From assembly GCF_001006005.1 (NCBI RefSeq), contig NZ_CP011254.1, positions 4,092,001-4,156,000 on the forward strand: a stretch of 64,000 bases of DNA. Reading direction: 5' to 3'. The notes below the pieces were generated by a model. That model made no database searches, had not been told where the DNA came from, and worked only from the letters and a program-made list of their open reading frames with translations. Of the stretch, positions 37,037-46,666 are shown piece by piece. Numbering within the stretch: the stretch's first letter is position 1; each line of letters begins with the position of its first letter. The position numbers were made by a program, and so were the translations under genes. The DNA is from Serratia fonticola (GTDB lineage Bacteria; Pseudomonadota; Gammaproteobacteria; Enterobacterales; Enterobacteriaceae).

Positions 37037-38131
37037 ATGAAATCAATTGAGTTGAAACATAATCCGATCTTACCCGCGTTCAGCCATAACTCATCGGTAG
37101 GTGATGCACCGCGACCAACAAAAGATGTGAAAGCTAATGGCGTGATGCCGACAACTGAGAATATTGCGGAAAATAAAAACGTTTTCGTTAATCAGGTTGC
37201 CCAGCGTACGGCAGCATCAGTCAGCCCGGCCGATGATACGCTTAAACCTGCAATCCAGCCGCCGACTGTGCAACTGGACAGTTCGCAGTTGCAGGATCAA
37301 ATGAAACATGTGGTGTTTGGTGGCATGGCTCAGCAGCAGGCGGTTGCGCCGCTAATGCAACCAGAAAAGTTTGAATTTAGTATGGCTAAGATGCAGGAGT
37401 CTCGTGCTGGTGATCGGGACCTCATTAAGGATCTTCTGGTTTCCTCTCTGCTAAAACTCCGCCAGGCGGACGGTCAGTTAGGGGTTGGTCTGCAGAAAAT
37501 CAGTGTTCAATTAGCGAATAATTCAGCCGATCACACTCGGCAGGCTGGCAAAGCGGCGGCAAGTCAGGCTGTTTCTTCCGGTGCGATCGGTCTTGTTGGC
37601 GCAGGTGTTGGCTTACGTAAAGCAGGTCAGAGTTATACACAAGGCAAATTTGGTATTAGTCAACAGCGCAACAGTCTTGACTTCCAGCAACAGGCCAAGT
37701 CATTGCAAAGTGGGTTACATCAAACCTCGGTACGTTCCCCTATGGCACAGGGCCAACTGGATGCAGATCGCGCGGTTATCAGTGGTGGGGCGGTGCTGCC
37801 GATGGAGCATAAGAGCCAGTCGGCAGGTATCCAGGCCGGCGTTCATCAGAACAAGGCAACTAAATTAAGTACGCAGTCTGCGGGCAGCACTCAGATCGGT
37901 AACATGAGTGGACAAATCGCCGCATCACCTTTCCAGGTTGAACAGGCCAATGAGAATGCTAATGCGACGTTGGTTGATGCCGATAAGCAGGTTACTGACA
38001 ACACCCGTAACAAAGTTGAAGACAGCAAGCAGATGACAGGGCAGTTGTTGCAACAATTACTCGCGTTGTTAACCGAGACCACAGCAAAACAAATGGACAC
38101 GGCTGGAGCCTTGGCGTCGACTCGCGCTTGA
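37037..38131 (+). CDS. sctB: Minor translocator SctB (SipC/IpaC/YspC)
   Basis: 364 residues (IpaC 363, SipC 409). Polar, Gln- and Ser-rich, with a single short hydrophobic segment at about residues 178-196 (VSSGAIGLVGAGVGL) and a C-terminal coiled coil ending in a Leu-rich helix (QMTGQLLQQLLALLTE), as in IpaC. Partner of SctE in the pore. AGAGAG precedes the ATG. In related systems the tip gene follows directly; here only 166 bases separate sctB from the SipA-like gene. Confidence 0.9.
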   Translation: MKSIELKHNPILPAFSHNSSVGDAPRPTKDVKANGVMPTTENIAENKNVFVNQVAQRTAASVSPADDTLKPAIQPPTVQLDSSQLQDQMKHVVFGGMAQQQAVAPLMQPEKFEFSMAKMQESRAGDRDLIKDLLVSSLLKLRQADGQLGVGLQKISVQLANNSADHTRQAGKAAASQAVSSGAIGLVGAGVGLRKAGQSYTQGKFGISQQRNSLDFQQQAKSLQSGLHQTSVRSPMAQGQLDADRAVISGGAVLPMEHKSQSAGIQAGVHQNKATKLSTQSAGSTQIGNMSGQIAASPFQVEQANENANATLVDADKQVTDNTRNKVEDSKQMTGQLLQQLLALLTETTAKQMDTAGALASTRA

Positions 38132-38146
38132 TGTTTCTTTCTAAAA

Positions 38147-38168
38147 CCCCTGGTAAATATTCCAGGGG
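38147..38168 (+). terminator. Inverted repeat after sctB
   Basis: CCCCTGG and CCAGGGG form a perfect 7-bp stem 16 bases after the sctB stop. There is no T-run, so it may attenuate or protect the transcript rather than fully terminate it. It lies in the gap where the tip gene would be expected. Confidence 0.4.
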
Positions 38169-38297
38169 ATCAGATTGTGAACATACAGCAAATCATCGGT
38201 TATTGACCTAATTAGTTGTGATTTTGTTCCTGATATGGATGGTACACGACGTGACTATTAATCAGCCTTCTTTCCACCTGCCAATATTGGAGAAAAA

Positions 38298-40619
38298 ATG
38301 TTTCCGATTAGTAATATTCGTAGCCAGTACAGCGAGTTAACACCTGCTGCTCTGGTGAACGCTAGGTGTTCACCATTGTTAAATGGCCTACACGCAGTGT
38401 CAAACGCTGGAAATTACATGCTAAGTGGCCAGCAAGGCGAATCAATTAGCCGTCCTCCTGCTGCGGGTTGGCAGGCTCAGTATCGAGCCAGTGAACAAGT
38501 GATTTCAAGTGCATCATTTAACAAGGGCTTAACGCAAGAGGCGATGGCGGAGATGCCCACTGCGTTAAGTGACAAAGTGAACGTTGCCAAAAATATAGAT
38601 GCAAAGCAAAATATCCAAGGGTTTATGTATGCTCTGAAAGTATTGGAGAATGCAGACGCAAAGGGCGATAAATCGTCTGAGGCTCAGATTAAACAATTAA
38701 AAAGTGATTTTTTCAGTTTGTTACGTAAGGATAAGCTGGATGATAAATCTGGACTGGGTAACGACCATTCGCACAAAAACCATAAGCGATTTGAGGAGTT
38801 GAAGAACAGATTCGAGAGCCTACAAAAAGATGGACCCTATAGACTAGGGAATTGGCTGCTAAATAATAGGATCGAACCGATGATTGAGCTGTTTGCGCAA
38901 CAAAATCCTCAGGTTACGGTTCATATCAGAGATTCTATCGAGCATATTAATCATCAGCGCTTGATAAACGCAGAGAATGCGTCGACGTCACGAGATCCAT
39001 TTGTTAACCTATTGAACGATTTAAGTTTGGTAAGCAAGGTGCTGGACGTAGTTGGCTGCGCAGCCAAGGAAAATAATGCTTCCTCCGTCACAGGGGCTCA
39101 CTCGGCTGATACGAACACTGAAAGTCATCAATTTCCTGCGGTCGACAGGTATCCGACATCTGGGGGGGTTGATTCAAAGTCTCGGCCATCAGAGGGTAAC
39201 CCTATAAAGGGGCCTGTTGAAGCAGGAACGAGTACAGCGTCGGACGTGAGCTCATCTGGTGGCGATTTACCCTTTTTTATCAATAATCATTTTAGTCCCA
39301 ACATTTCCATCGACGGTTTGCAACTGCGCGAAAGTCAAGGTACAGAGAAACTGGCTAACCCATCCAGTACTGTTTCGCCTGATAGTGCTTCACAAGCTAC
39401 AATAGCCGATCTCCTGCAAGCAGTCCGTAATCTGCAAAACACGGTTAATCAATTGAAGAGTCAGAATCTATCCTCGGAGGTTATTGAGCCGACCCAGAAA
39501 TCCCAACAGGGTAGCTTTGGTAGCTTATCGGCAGTCGTTGCGGATAGTGTAGATACCGTTGATAACCATATGGGTGACGAAAATGAAAAAATAAACTCTC
39601 CTTCTGTGTTCGCAAATACCGATTCAACGAAAGAGCAAAATAGTGGGAATGATGTTCACAAGCCCGTACATAGATATAAGGCAGATGAGGGCTATGGGGT
39701 TAATGTTGACCCGAGGTCTCAGACGCCAGCGAAACTGGAGAGTCAAGAACCCGAGTTTAAATGGCCAAAAGTCTCTCCAACAACCACTTTCGTCGGTTCT
39801 GTCGGGTCGGCCCAGAGTCTGGATACCTTTAACCATCGCCGTGGTAGTTTTGATGAAGGGCTAGGCAAACTGGCGGACAGCTCTGTTCTTCAAAATACTA
39901 CGGCTCAGGTTGGGGAAGCGCGAGCAACATATCAGAGTCAGCTTGAACCAAAGGAGAGCGGAGTGGCCCGTCCTGATAATGCAGGTACATTTGCAGACAA
40001 ACTGGCGTTTTTTAGGCAGCTAGGTGATGGTACTAATGCCAACCAGTTGAAGCCCAAGCTTGCGCAACAGTCAGCAAGTTTTAATTCCGGAAATGGAAAC
40101 GTGGGTGATGCCTCAATTGTGGGTAGTGAGGCTGCCTTAGGCGGACTTACTCAAAAAATGTCGGTGTTTCGTCAGAAAAGTGTCGATGGTGATGCCACGA
40201 CATTGCAATCTAAGCTTATGCAGCGGTCATTAACATCGACCCCCCGAGAGCCTATCAATACTCACGTTAGGAACAATACGGATGGCTCTGGTTCATTCGC
40301 CGATAAATTGTCTGTATTTCGTCAGCAAAGCCTCGATAGCGATGTCACTAAATTGCAATCCAAGTCCATGCACCGGCCATTAACCGTTACACCAGAGTCT
40401 AACAATTCACATGTTACGGACAATACAGATGGCTCAGGTTCATTTGGCGATAAACTGGCGGCATTTCGTCAGCAAAGTCTTGATGCTGATACTAGTAAGT
40501 TGCAGCCCAAGCCCTTACAACGGCCAGCAAGAGCTCCTGAGGGAAATGCAACGCTTAGTGCGGGGTCTTTTAGTGCCTTATCTGGCGTTAATGTGCCACG
40601 GACGAGAACCGGCCAGTAG
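38298..40619 (+). CDS. SipA/YspA-like effector with C-terminal repeats
   Basis: 773 residues, with GGAG six bases before the ATG. The order sctB - this gene - acyl carrier protein matches sipC-(sipD)-sipA-iacP. The N-terminal 250 residues look like the chaperone-binding helical region of SipA, and a Ser/Asn-rich segment with NHFSPNISIDGLQL resembles the SipA centre; homology is weak. The C-terminus lacks an evident SipA actin-binding domain and instead has about four repeats of roughly 50 residues with a core (F-x-DKL-x-x-FRQ-x-SLD). A G7 tract lies at 39162-39168. Probable client of the InvB-type chaperone at 27620. Host target unknown. Confidence 0.75.
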   Translation: MFPISNIRSQYSELTPAALVNARCSPLLNGLHAVSNAGNYMLSGQQGESISRPPAAGWQAQYRASEQVISSASFNKGLTQEAMAEMPTALSDKVNVAKNIDAKQNIQGFMYALKVLENADAKGDKSSEAQIKQLKSDFFSLLRKDKLDDKSGLGNDHSHKNHKRFEELKNRFESLQKDGPYRLGNWLLNNRIEPMIELFAQQNPQVTVHIRDSIEHINHQRLINAENASTSRDPFVNLLNDLSLVSKVLDVVGCAAKENNASSVTGAHSADTNTESHQFPAVDRYPTSGGVDSKSRPSEGNPIKGPVEAGTSTASDVSSSGGDLPFFINNHFSPNISIDGLQLRESQGTEKLANPSSTVSPDSASQATIADLLQAVRNLQNTVNQLKSQNLSSEVIEPTQKSQQGSFGSLSAVVADSVDTVDNHMGDENEKINSPSVFANTDSTKEQNSGNDVHKPVHRYKADEGYGVNVDPRSQTPAKLESQEPEFKWPKVSPTTTFVGSVGSAQSLDTFNHRRGSFDEGLGKLADSSVLQNTTAQVGEARATYQSQLEPKESGVARPDNAGTFADKLAFFRQLGDGTNANQLKPKLAQQSASFNSGNGNVGDASIVGSEAALGGLTQKMSVFRQKSVDGDATTLQSKLMQRSLTSTPREPINTHVRNNTDGSGSFADKLSVFRQQSLDSDVTKLQSKSMHRPLTVTPESNNSHVTDNTDGSGSFGDKLAAFRQQSLDADTSKLQPKPLQRPARAPEGNATLSAGSFSALSGVNVPRTRTGQ
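39162..39168 (+). repeat. G7 tract in SipA-like gene
   Basis: Seven consecutive G near codon 289, before the repeat region; a slip would remove the C-terminal repeats. Confidence 0.85.
39985..40540 (+). repeat. Tandem coding repeats (about 147-156 bp) in SipA-like gene
   Basis: Four units begin near 39985, 40138, 40290 and 40437. Each carries D/Q-KL-x-x-FRQ, then Ser/Asp-rich turns and K-LQ-x-K-x-x-x-RP. Units three and four are the most alike, including an NTDGSGSF junction. Unit length is a multiple of three, so copy number could change without a frameshift. Confidence 0.85.
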
Positions 40620-40719
40620 ATAGAGTTTTGAGCGCTAGGGGGTTTATAGCCTCCTAGGTATTTATCGAGTAAACTTTTAGACCTTGCTTCCCACAAGGAT
40701 AAATAAGAGATTTAGAGAA

Positions 40720-40968
40720 ATGCAAAATAAAATAAATGAAATCATAATTTCCTGTTTAGCTTGCGAAGAAAGTGATATAACACCTGACAAAGATCTCTTT
40801 ATGGATTTATATGTGGATTCATTAGCATTGGCTGACATTATTTTCACCACGGGAGAGTGTTTTTGTTTCGAATTTACGGAGGATGATATTGATATGATTA
40901 GTACGGTTGAGTCAATTTATCATATAGTCGCTAAAAAAACTAATATTTATTCAGAGCACTTGCATTGA
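40720..40968 (+). CDS. Type III-associated acyl carrier protein (IacP/AcpY)
   Basis: 82 residues from the ATG at 40720, the same length as IacP; the frame opens earlier at a TTG without homology. Small acidic four-helix protein with the phosphopantetheine attachment motif D-S-L (Ser34 in LYVDSLALAD). Located after the SipA-like gene as iacP follows sipA and acpY ends the Ysa block. IacP-type carriers influence secretion of translocators, by an acyl-transfer role that is not settled. Last gene of the 20-kb operon block. Confidence 0.88.
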   Translation: MQNKINEIIISCLACEESDITPDKDLFMDLYVDSLALADIIFTTGECFCFEFTEDDIDMISTVESIYHIVAKKTNIYSEHLH

Positions 40969-41084
40969 ATAGGATAGTGAACATAAATAAACAATGTTAA
41001 TGTAATAAAAGCCTTTACCTGAACTCATTCATAATTAATTTTTCAGTCTGGCATTGATATTCTGAGAAATTATAAATCTGCCCC

Positions 41085-41127
41085 GCAGGAGGTAGGAGTG
41101 TTTTTAAGTTAGCATCTCTCCTCCTGC
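41085..41127 (+). terminator. Inverted repeat downstream of the acyl carrier gene
   Basis: GCAGGAGG (41085-41092) and CCTCCTGC (41120-41127) form a perfect 8-bp stem with a long loop containing TTTTT. A possible transcription end for the sctC-acp block; no terminal T-run. Confidence 0.35.
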
Positions 41128-42640
41128 TAGGATACCGAGCATTATCTCAATGCGAGACGGTCGGTCGATTTTCTACTTGTCTCCAACAAGTAGTTTGGTG
41201 TATCGTGTTCCATCCATTTTCCTTGATTAACTCCAGAAGCAAACGCAACACTATCTTTATCAAGAAAAACCAGGGTAATCCCATTGTTCTCCTGTTTATG
41301 ATGCTTTTTCATATGCCTTATTTCAGAATATCTTATGGGTTCCGCAGAGGAATTTTTATCTAATTGCCTTCTGGTGTTATAACTATAGGTTTTTTTTCTA
41401 TTTCCGATATGGGTATTTTTTATATCCAATATGCATCGATTTATTCCATGAGCTTATTATATCTATATTGTTTTCTCAAAAAAGTCAATCCCCATTTTAC
41501 TCGAGTTTCTAAAAAAATGACTTTGTATTAATTCATATGTTCCATGGAAATGTTTCTTTGATAACGAATGGGCTCGATGCGCATGACAAAGTGCTAATGA
41601 GGCTTCATAAAGGTTTTTATGTTCAAATAGTTTTTGTTTTATTATGAACTAATTTAAACTTTCAATGTTTGTGTTATGACTAACGTTTTTTATAATTAAT
41701 TTTGTTATTAACGATTCTTTTTCTTTAGTAGTTAATTTTTTACTGTTAAAAAAACAGATTGAAGGCGCAATCAAGGAGGGCAGGTCTACAGGCATGCTGG
41801 CGCGGTTAAACCTGAGACTGTGGAAGAGGCATTACTGGTTGAGCTGGCTATACACATCGTCAAATTCTCTGACGTTGACTCTATCGTAAGACAAAGGTTC
41901 TGTCGCATTAGAATATGAATGGTATATTTTTGGACTGTGCTTAGATGCGCCTTAGAGAGATTTACTCGAACGCTATGGTGACTGGAAAACGAATTTACAA
42001 TCGTTTTAACCAGTGGTCTAAAATTGGAGTAATGAGCTGTATTTTCAATCATATTGATGAAACGGACTCGACGGTAACACGGAAATAACTTGCGTCGGTA
42101 AGAATCTATCACAAAACTTGTTTAAAACGAAATCATTTGGGCAGAATCAAAGGGGATGCATTGATTTTTTGGTCAACTAACGAGATGTGGATTCCATGCT
42201 TCAAAACCGGCTAGACACCTACCGCGGTGCGATTACGGTTATCTTTGACTCTAATATCTACTGACGTAGGCATCTTGCGGATGCTGATTGTAAATCCAAT
42301 AGTATACCAGGCCAACAATGACCTTAGTTATTGGCATAATGATTTCGTCAAATGAAGACTGGCTGTGAATACGTTTGGTCTACAGCGTGAATATAATGTT
42401 GGCCATAATGAAGTTTATGGTTTTCTGGTATATGGATGTCGCATTTTTTGTAAGTGTCAGTAAAATGTGGCCTTTGAGTCGTAAAAACTGGGGTTCCCTT
42501 CTGATAAAAGGTAGTTATCCTTAGCCATGTGACTTTTATGCATCGTTGAGTGGTATACAACGGGTTTTTTAGTCATCATGTTTAACTGATGTTTTAATCA
42601 TGTTTTATTGTGCCAAATCGATTCTAATAGCGTCACTTGA
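41128..42640. other. Long AT-rich gap without an intact gene between the acp and sctD blocks
   Basis: About 1.7 kb in all (40969-42682) contains only short frames. A minus-strand frame at 41142-41429 (95 codons, TTG start) and scattered fragments such as LQNRLDTYRGAITVIFDSN (plus, about 42200-42260) read like decayed coding DNA, but I recognise none. It probably represents lost genes (for example an effector and its chaperone, as with sicP-sptP in SPI-1). The promoter for sctD should lie in the last 150 bases. Confidence 0.4.
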
Positions 42641-42682
42641 TTGAGAGATTGCATAGAAAACCGGTTGGGGGAATATCTTTTG

Positions 42683-43888
42683 ATGATAACTAAAGAAAGT
42701 GAAATAATAGACCTACCGGATAGCGTGGTTATTCGTTTACTAAGCAGCGCGTTGAAGGGGTGTGAATTTACACTTGATGTAGGTACCACATTATTTGTCG
42801 TGGCTAATGAAAATGTAGCCAGAAACCAGACGCTAGAAGAGGTTGATAAAGATAATACGATATTTATCCCTATGGAGAGTGGTGGGGTAAACTTCGAGAT
42901 TATCGTTGTTGATAATGCACCTGGTCGGCCTAAAGTCTTATTGCGTAAAGTAAATGAGCAAGAGATGGAAGGTTCATTATTATCTTCTAATCAAGTTATT
43001 GATGTTGGTACTCTGACGCTAGCTATGCGCCACGAGGGAGAAGACTGGAACGATGATGTTTTGCTATATCCTCCTTCTGCGGACAACGTCATTATCCATA
43101 AAATTACCGAAAAAAAGAAACTCGTATGGATTATTGCGATAGTTATCATCGTCGCGTTACTGACCGCTGTTTTGGTCTATAGCTATCACAATAATTCCGG
43201 ACGGCAGATGACAGAAATATCGTTACTACTAGGTAAAGAACGTGATAAGTATGATTATGTTCGTGGCAACGATGATGTGATCTACATTTTTGCAAAGGAA
43301 AAATCTGATAAAGATTGGGCTCAACAGGCGTTAATGCGCACTCCACCTGCAACGGCCTATCGGGTGGTTTATGTCCCGAAGGAAGAAGCACAGATCAGAT
43401 CGTGGTTGCAGGAAAACTGGCCTGGGGTAAAGTTTCATCGAGTAAAACTGGAACAGCCAAAAGAGCCTCAGCTGCTTTTGAGCGATGAGCGAGGAGGTCA
43501 GATACAGCAACAGCAAGCGTTGTCACTTGCATTAAAAAAACGACTGTCCTATGTGGATAAAATTGTCTTTAAGAGGATCCACGATGACCTGGTTGTCACG
43601 GAAGCGGAGCAAGGCCTCAAGAAGGTTTCTGTGAATTATTCAAAGTTATCTCATCGAGATAGTGTCAGCTTTGTTATCCAAGGGGCACTTGATGATAATG
43701 AGCTTCAAAGAGTAAAGTCTTTTGTTCAACACTTTGAAGAAATATGGGGTGATCAGTATATTCAGTTTTCAATCGAGCTCAGGAAAAACTGGCTTAATGG
43801 AAAATCTTTCAAATATGGTGAACAGGGGTATATAAAGGTTTCCCCTTATCATTGGTACTTTCCTAAACCTTTATCAATAATAGAGTAA
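42683..43888 (+). CDS. sctD: Type III inner-ring protein SctD (PrgH/MxiG)
   Basis: 401 residues from ATG 42683 (GGGGGA upstream); PrgH has 392. An N-terminal cytoplasmic forkhead-associated-like domain (about 1-140), one membrane helix at about 147-170 (LVWIIAIVIIVALLTAVLVY), and a periplasmic domain with ring-building repeats. Forms the outer of the two inner-membrane rings with SctJ. First gene of the second structural operon, equivalent to prgHIJK-orgAB. Confidence 0.94.
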   Translation: MITKESEIIDLPDSVVIRLLSSALKGCEFTLDVGTTLFVVANENVARNQTLEEVDKDNTIFIPMESGGVNFEIIVVDNAPGRPKVLLRKVNEQEMEGSLLSSNQVIDVGTLTLAMRHEGEDWNDDVLLYPPSADNVIIHKITEKKKLVWIIAIVIIVALLTAVLVYSYHNNSGRQMTEISLLLGKERDKYDYVRGNDDVIYIFAKEKSDKDWAQQALMRTPPATAYRVVYVPKEEAQIRSWLQENWPGVKFHRVKLEQPKEPQLLLSDERGGQIQQQQALSLALKKRLSYVDKIVFKRIHDDLVVTEAEQGLKKVSVNYSKLSHRDSVSFVIQGALDDNELQRVKSFVQHFEEIWGDQYIQFSIELRKNWLNGKSFKYGEQGYIKVSPYHWYFPKPLSIIE

Positions 43889-43893
43889 CGTTT

Positions 43894-44169
43894 ATGTCAA
43901 TTAATAATGTACGTGCAGGTGAAATTCCAGGTTCAGATTGGAAGGGGTTCCTATCTGAATCATCGAAAGGATTTGATGATGGTGTGAAAGCACTTAATGA
44001 ATCCTTAGATACGGCATTGGAAAGTTTGAAGGCAGATCCTTCTGATCCGCAAAATTTGGCTGAATACCAATCACGACTCTCTGAATATACTTTGTATCGA
44101 AATGCGCAGTCCAACGTAGTTAAAGTTTATAAAGATGTGGATTCTGCTATTATTTCCAACTTCCGCTAA
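43894..44169 (+). CDS. sctF: Type III needle subunit SctF (PrgI/MxiH)
   Basis: 91 residues (PrgI 80, MxiH 83). Helical hairpin with the conserved turn ADPSDPQNLAEYQSRLSEY and the C-terminal YRNAQSNVVKVYKDVDSAII segment. Polymerises into the external needle. Five bases after sctD. Confidence 0.96.
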   Translation: MSINNVRAGEIPGSDWKGFLSESSKGFDDGVKALNESLDTALESLKADPSDPQNLAEYQSRLSEYTLYRNAQSNVVKVYKDVDSAIISNFR

Positions 44170-44216
44170 TTAAATGGAAGGGTGTTTTCACCCTTCCTTA
44201 TTTATTAAGGTGATAT

Positions 44217-44510
44217 ATGATTGCCAATATTCAATCTGTTTCTCTGTTATCCAAAAATACATCTATTAATACTGATGATGTGATTCCATTAGACAACCTT
44301 CTGCTAAATTCAATAGCTGAAAATGCGGTAGGATCTCATCAAGACAGAAGTGAAATAATGTCTAAACTTCAGGAGATAAAAACGACAACAGATCCGGCTA
44401 AACTGTTTGAGCTACAGCAGCGTACCTCTGATTATAACTTGAAAATGTCATTGTTTTCCACCTTGGCACGAAAGGCCGTTGGTGCTGTTGAAACGGTAGT
44501 GCGTGCGTAA
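44217..44510 (+). CDS. sctI: Type III inner-rod subunit SctI (PrgJ/MxiI)
   Basis: 97 residues (PrgJ 101, MxiI 97). The C-terminal half has the family pattern FELQQRTSDYNLKMSLFSTL and ARKAVGAVETVVRA. Links the needle base to the export gate. AAGGTG precedes the ATG; the stop abuts the sctJ start. Confidence 0.95.
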   Translation: MIANIQSVSLLSKNTSINTDDVIPLDNLLLNSIAENAVGSHQDRSEIMSKLQEIKTTTDPAKLFELQQRTSDYNLKMSLFSTLARKAVGAVETVVRA

Positions 44511-44511
44511 A

Positions 44512-45228
44512 ATGCCGATATTGAAAATAATATTACCATTATTTCTATTGTTACTCGTTGGGTGTAAGGAACAGGAACTGTTAAAGGGATTGGACCAAAC
44601 ACAAGCAAATGAAATAATTTCATTGTTACAAAGTAATAATATTAATGTGAAGAAAACGGAGGTTGACAAGCAAGGTTATAGCGTCTCTGTGGGGAAACTG
44701 GATTTTACAACTGCGGTAGAATTAATGCGAATTTATGATCTACCATCCAAACCCAGATTGCAAATTGCCGAAATGTTTCCCAGTGACTCATTAATATCGT
44801 CTCCTCGAGCAGAAAAGGCACGCCTTTTTTCGGGGATTGAGCAGCGCTTGGAACAATCACTTCTTGTGTTGAAAGGCGTTGTGGCGGCTCGAGTCCATGT
44901 GAGTTATGACCTTAGTGCTATGGAGGGAGAAAGAAATAAAGTCCCGGTTCATCTTTCGGCGTTGGTAAAATACGATGCCGCCAGCAATAAAGCCTCTTTA
45001 ATGATTAATGATATTAAACGGTTTCTGAAAAATAGCTTTGAAGATGTTGACTATGACAATATTTCCGTCGTGCTATCAGAGATCCCACTGGTACAGCATC
45101 AAGCCCCGATAACGACTTCACAGGGGGTAAGCATGTCCCTATGGTTACTACTGACGGGGATAGTGACGTTTGCGGTGGGAGGTGGAGCTGTTTATTTCTT
45201 TAGCAGGAGGAATGATTTCAACAGTTAA
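44512..45228 (+). CDS. sctJ: Type III inner-ring lipoprotein SctJ (PrgK/MxiJ)
   Basis: 238 residues from ATG 44512 (a GTG at 44503 is also in frame). Lipoprotein signal with lipobox LLVGC, two periplasmic ring domains (YscJ/FliF type; KQGYSVSVGKLDFTTAVELM) and a C-terminal membrane helix (SLWLLLTGIVTFAVGGGAVY). Builds the inner-membrane ring with SctD. Length fits PrgK (252) and MxiJ (241). Confidence 0.95.
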   Translation: MPILKIILPLFLLLLVGCKEQELLKGLDQTQANEIISLLQSNNINVKKTEVDKQGYSVSVGKLDFTTAVELMRIYDLPSKPRLQIAEMFPSDSLISSPRAEKARLFSGIEQRLEQSLLVLKGVVAARVHVSYDLSAMEGERNKVPVHLSALVKYDAASNKASLMINDIKRFLKNSFEDVDYDNISVVLSEIPLVQHQAPITTSQGVSMSLWLLLTGIVTFAVGGGAVYFFSRRNDFNS

Positions 45229-45230
45229 AA

Positions 45231-45830
45231 ATGGCGAAGCAAGCGAGGATGAGTATGTTAGATAAAGAGGTTGGGGGTAATCTTACCCATGAGCAGAGGA
45301 TAATGTTTGATCCGGTATCGTGGATCGATTCAGGGCAGGTAAGGGTTCCTGCCTGCTTCAATCAAGGCCGCTGCCGTAGCGTGATTAATGAAGTCATACT
45401 CACCACGCTAGATTTAGCCACCAACATGGATAGCAACTCACAGAACGAATTAGAACGTTTGTTTATAAATGAATGGTTTATGTTGCGCAAAGCAGGGTTC
45501 TTGATCGCTTGTCAACGATACCGCGCAAATCTGGCTTGTCGGGGAAGGTTGGAACTTTTACCTAGGGAGGTAAAGCAATTTGCACAATTATCAATATTGG
45601 TCAGCAAATATGAACAAGGTGAACAGTTGCTGACGCTTGAGTGCATACCTTATCTGGCTAGGCAGGAGCTTTTATCTTTCTGTAATGAGCTACCTAAATG
45701 GTTACAACAGAGAGTTCCACTTTTATTTCCACCTATTTTGGGCAATAGCGAGCAAACTGGCAATTTATTTAGTGCAGATACCGCTTTATTAAGGTTGGCA
45801 ATTCAACATGCAAAACGAAACCCATGGTAA
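45231..45830 (+). CDS. sctK: Type III sorting-platform protein SctK (OrgA/MxiK)
   Basis: 199 residues, equal to OrgA (199). Starts two bases after sctJ and overlaps sctL by 23 bases. Contains the family-typical FDPVSWIDSGQVRVP segment near residue 25 and WFMLRKAGFLIACQRYR near 83. Cytoplasmic adaptor linking the inner ring to SctQ pods. Confidence 0.9.
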   Translation: MAKQARMSMLDKEVGGNLTHEQRIMFDPVSWIDSGQVRVPACFNQGRCRSVINEVILTTLDLATNMDSNSQNELERLFINEWFMLRKAGFLIACQRYRANLACRGRLELLPREVKQFAQLSILVSKYEQGEQLLTLECIPYLARQELLSFCNELPKWLQQRVPLLFPPILGNSEQTGNLFSADTALLRLAIQHAKRNPW

Positions 45831-46500
45831 CCCTCCGGTGCAGGTGACTGGCGTGGTGTTACTTACTCGCGAAGAACGTCTCAGGCAGAAAAAAGGACAA
45901 GATATTCTGCAAGCGGCTAAAGTTCGGGCCAAGAATCTTATCGCTCAAGCTCGGGAGGAACAAGAGGCAATACGTAGAATGGCGTACAGCCAAGGATATG
46001 AGCAAGGCGTGCTGGCTGCCGCTAGCGCTGCTAAAAGTTACATGGCTGACTACTCAGCGTTGTCATTACGTTTGCACCAGGAATTGCAGGAAAAGGTTAG
46101 GGGCGTGTTAGCCACTGTGCTTTCCCATGAATCCATATTTCTTTCGTTGTTGGAAAGTTGGTCGCGCACGCTGGATAGCGATAGTTCCGATTTGCTGCCA
46201 CTTGAATTATTGATTCCAGCCTCATTGGGGCTACGTTCAGGGAAACTTGCTCAAGAACTTGAGCGGATCTGTGGTAAGAATGTTCGAGTCACACGCCATC
46301 AGGAAAACCGCTATGTTCTGAAGTATAAAGGACAATTAGCAGAGTTTATTCCTGATGATTTTATTGAGAAAAAACTACCACAGCTTATCGATATAATAGA
46401 GTTGCAGCGTCAATGTGGGCGTTTATCGCAGCAGGGGTTGGCTATACTGCAAAGCGAACTCATGTGTCATCTAGACAACCTTCCGACGGAAAGGCTATGA
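45808..46500 (+). CDS. sctL: Type III ATPase regulator SctL (OrgB/MxiN)
   Basis: 230 residues (OrgB 226, MxiN 230). An N-terminal coiled coil (RLRQKKGQDILQAAKVRAKN ... AREEQEAIRR) and a FliH/V-ATPase-E-like C-terminal domain. Forms the spokes that hold the SctN hexamer beneath the gate. Overlaps sctK. Confidence 0.9.
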   Translation: MQNETHGNPPVQVTGVVLLTREERLRQKKGQDILQAAKVRAKNLIAQAREEQEAIRRMAYSQGYEQGVLAAASAAKSYMADYSALSLRLHQELQEKVRGVLATVLSHESIFLSLLESWSRTLDSDSSDLLPLELLIPASLGLRSGKLAQELERICGKNVRVTRHQENRYVLKYKGQLAEFIPDDFIEKKLPQLIDIIELQRQCGRLSQQGLAILQSELMCHLDNLPTERL

Positions 46501-46666
46501 AAAATCCTCACAATAGTTTGCGTTAAATACATCAACATCTATCAATGTCATTGGGGGTTCAGGCAGATCTCCCACCGGCTAATTTACTCCTATAGTTATT
46601 GGTGATTAATGACATTTGGTGACTTAAAATTTTCACACTTTTACTCTCTAAAGGGCAATTAAAATA

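Noticed and set aside
41142..41429. 95-codon minus-strand frame with TTG start
   Set aside because: No ribosome binding site or recognisable family; treated as part of the decayed gap.
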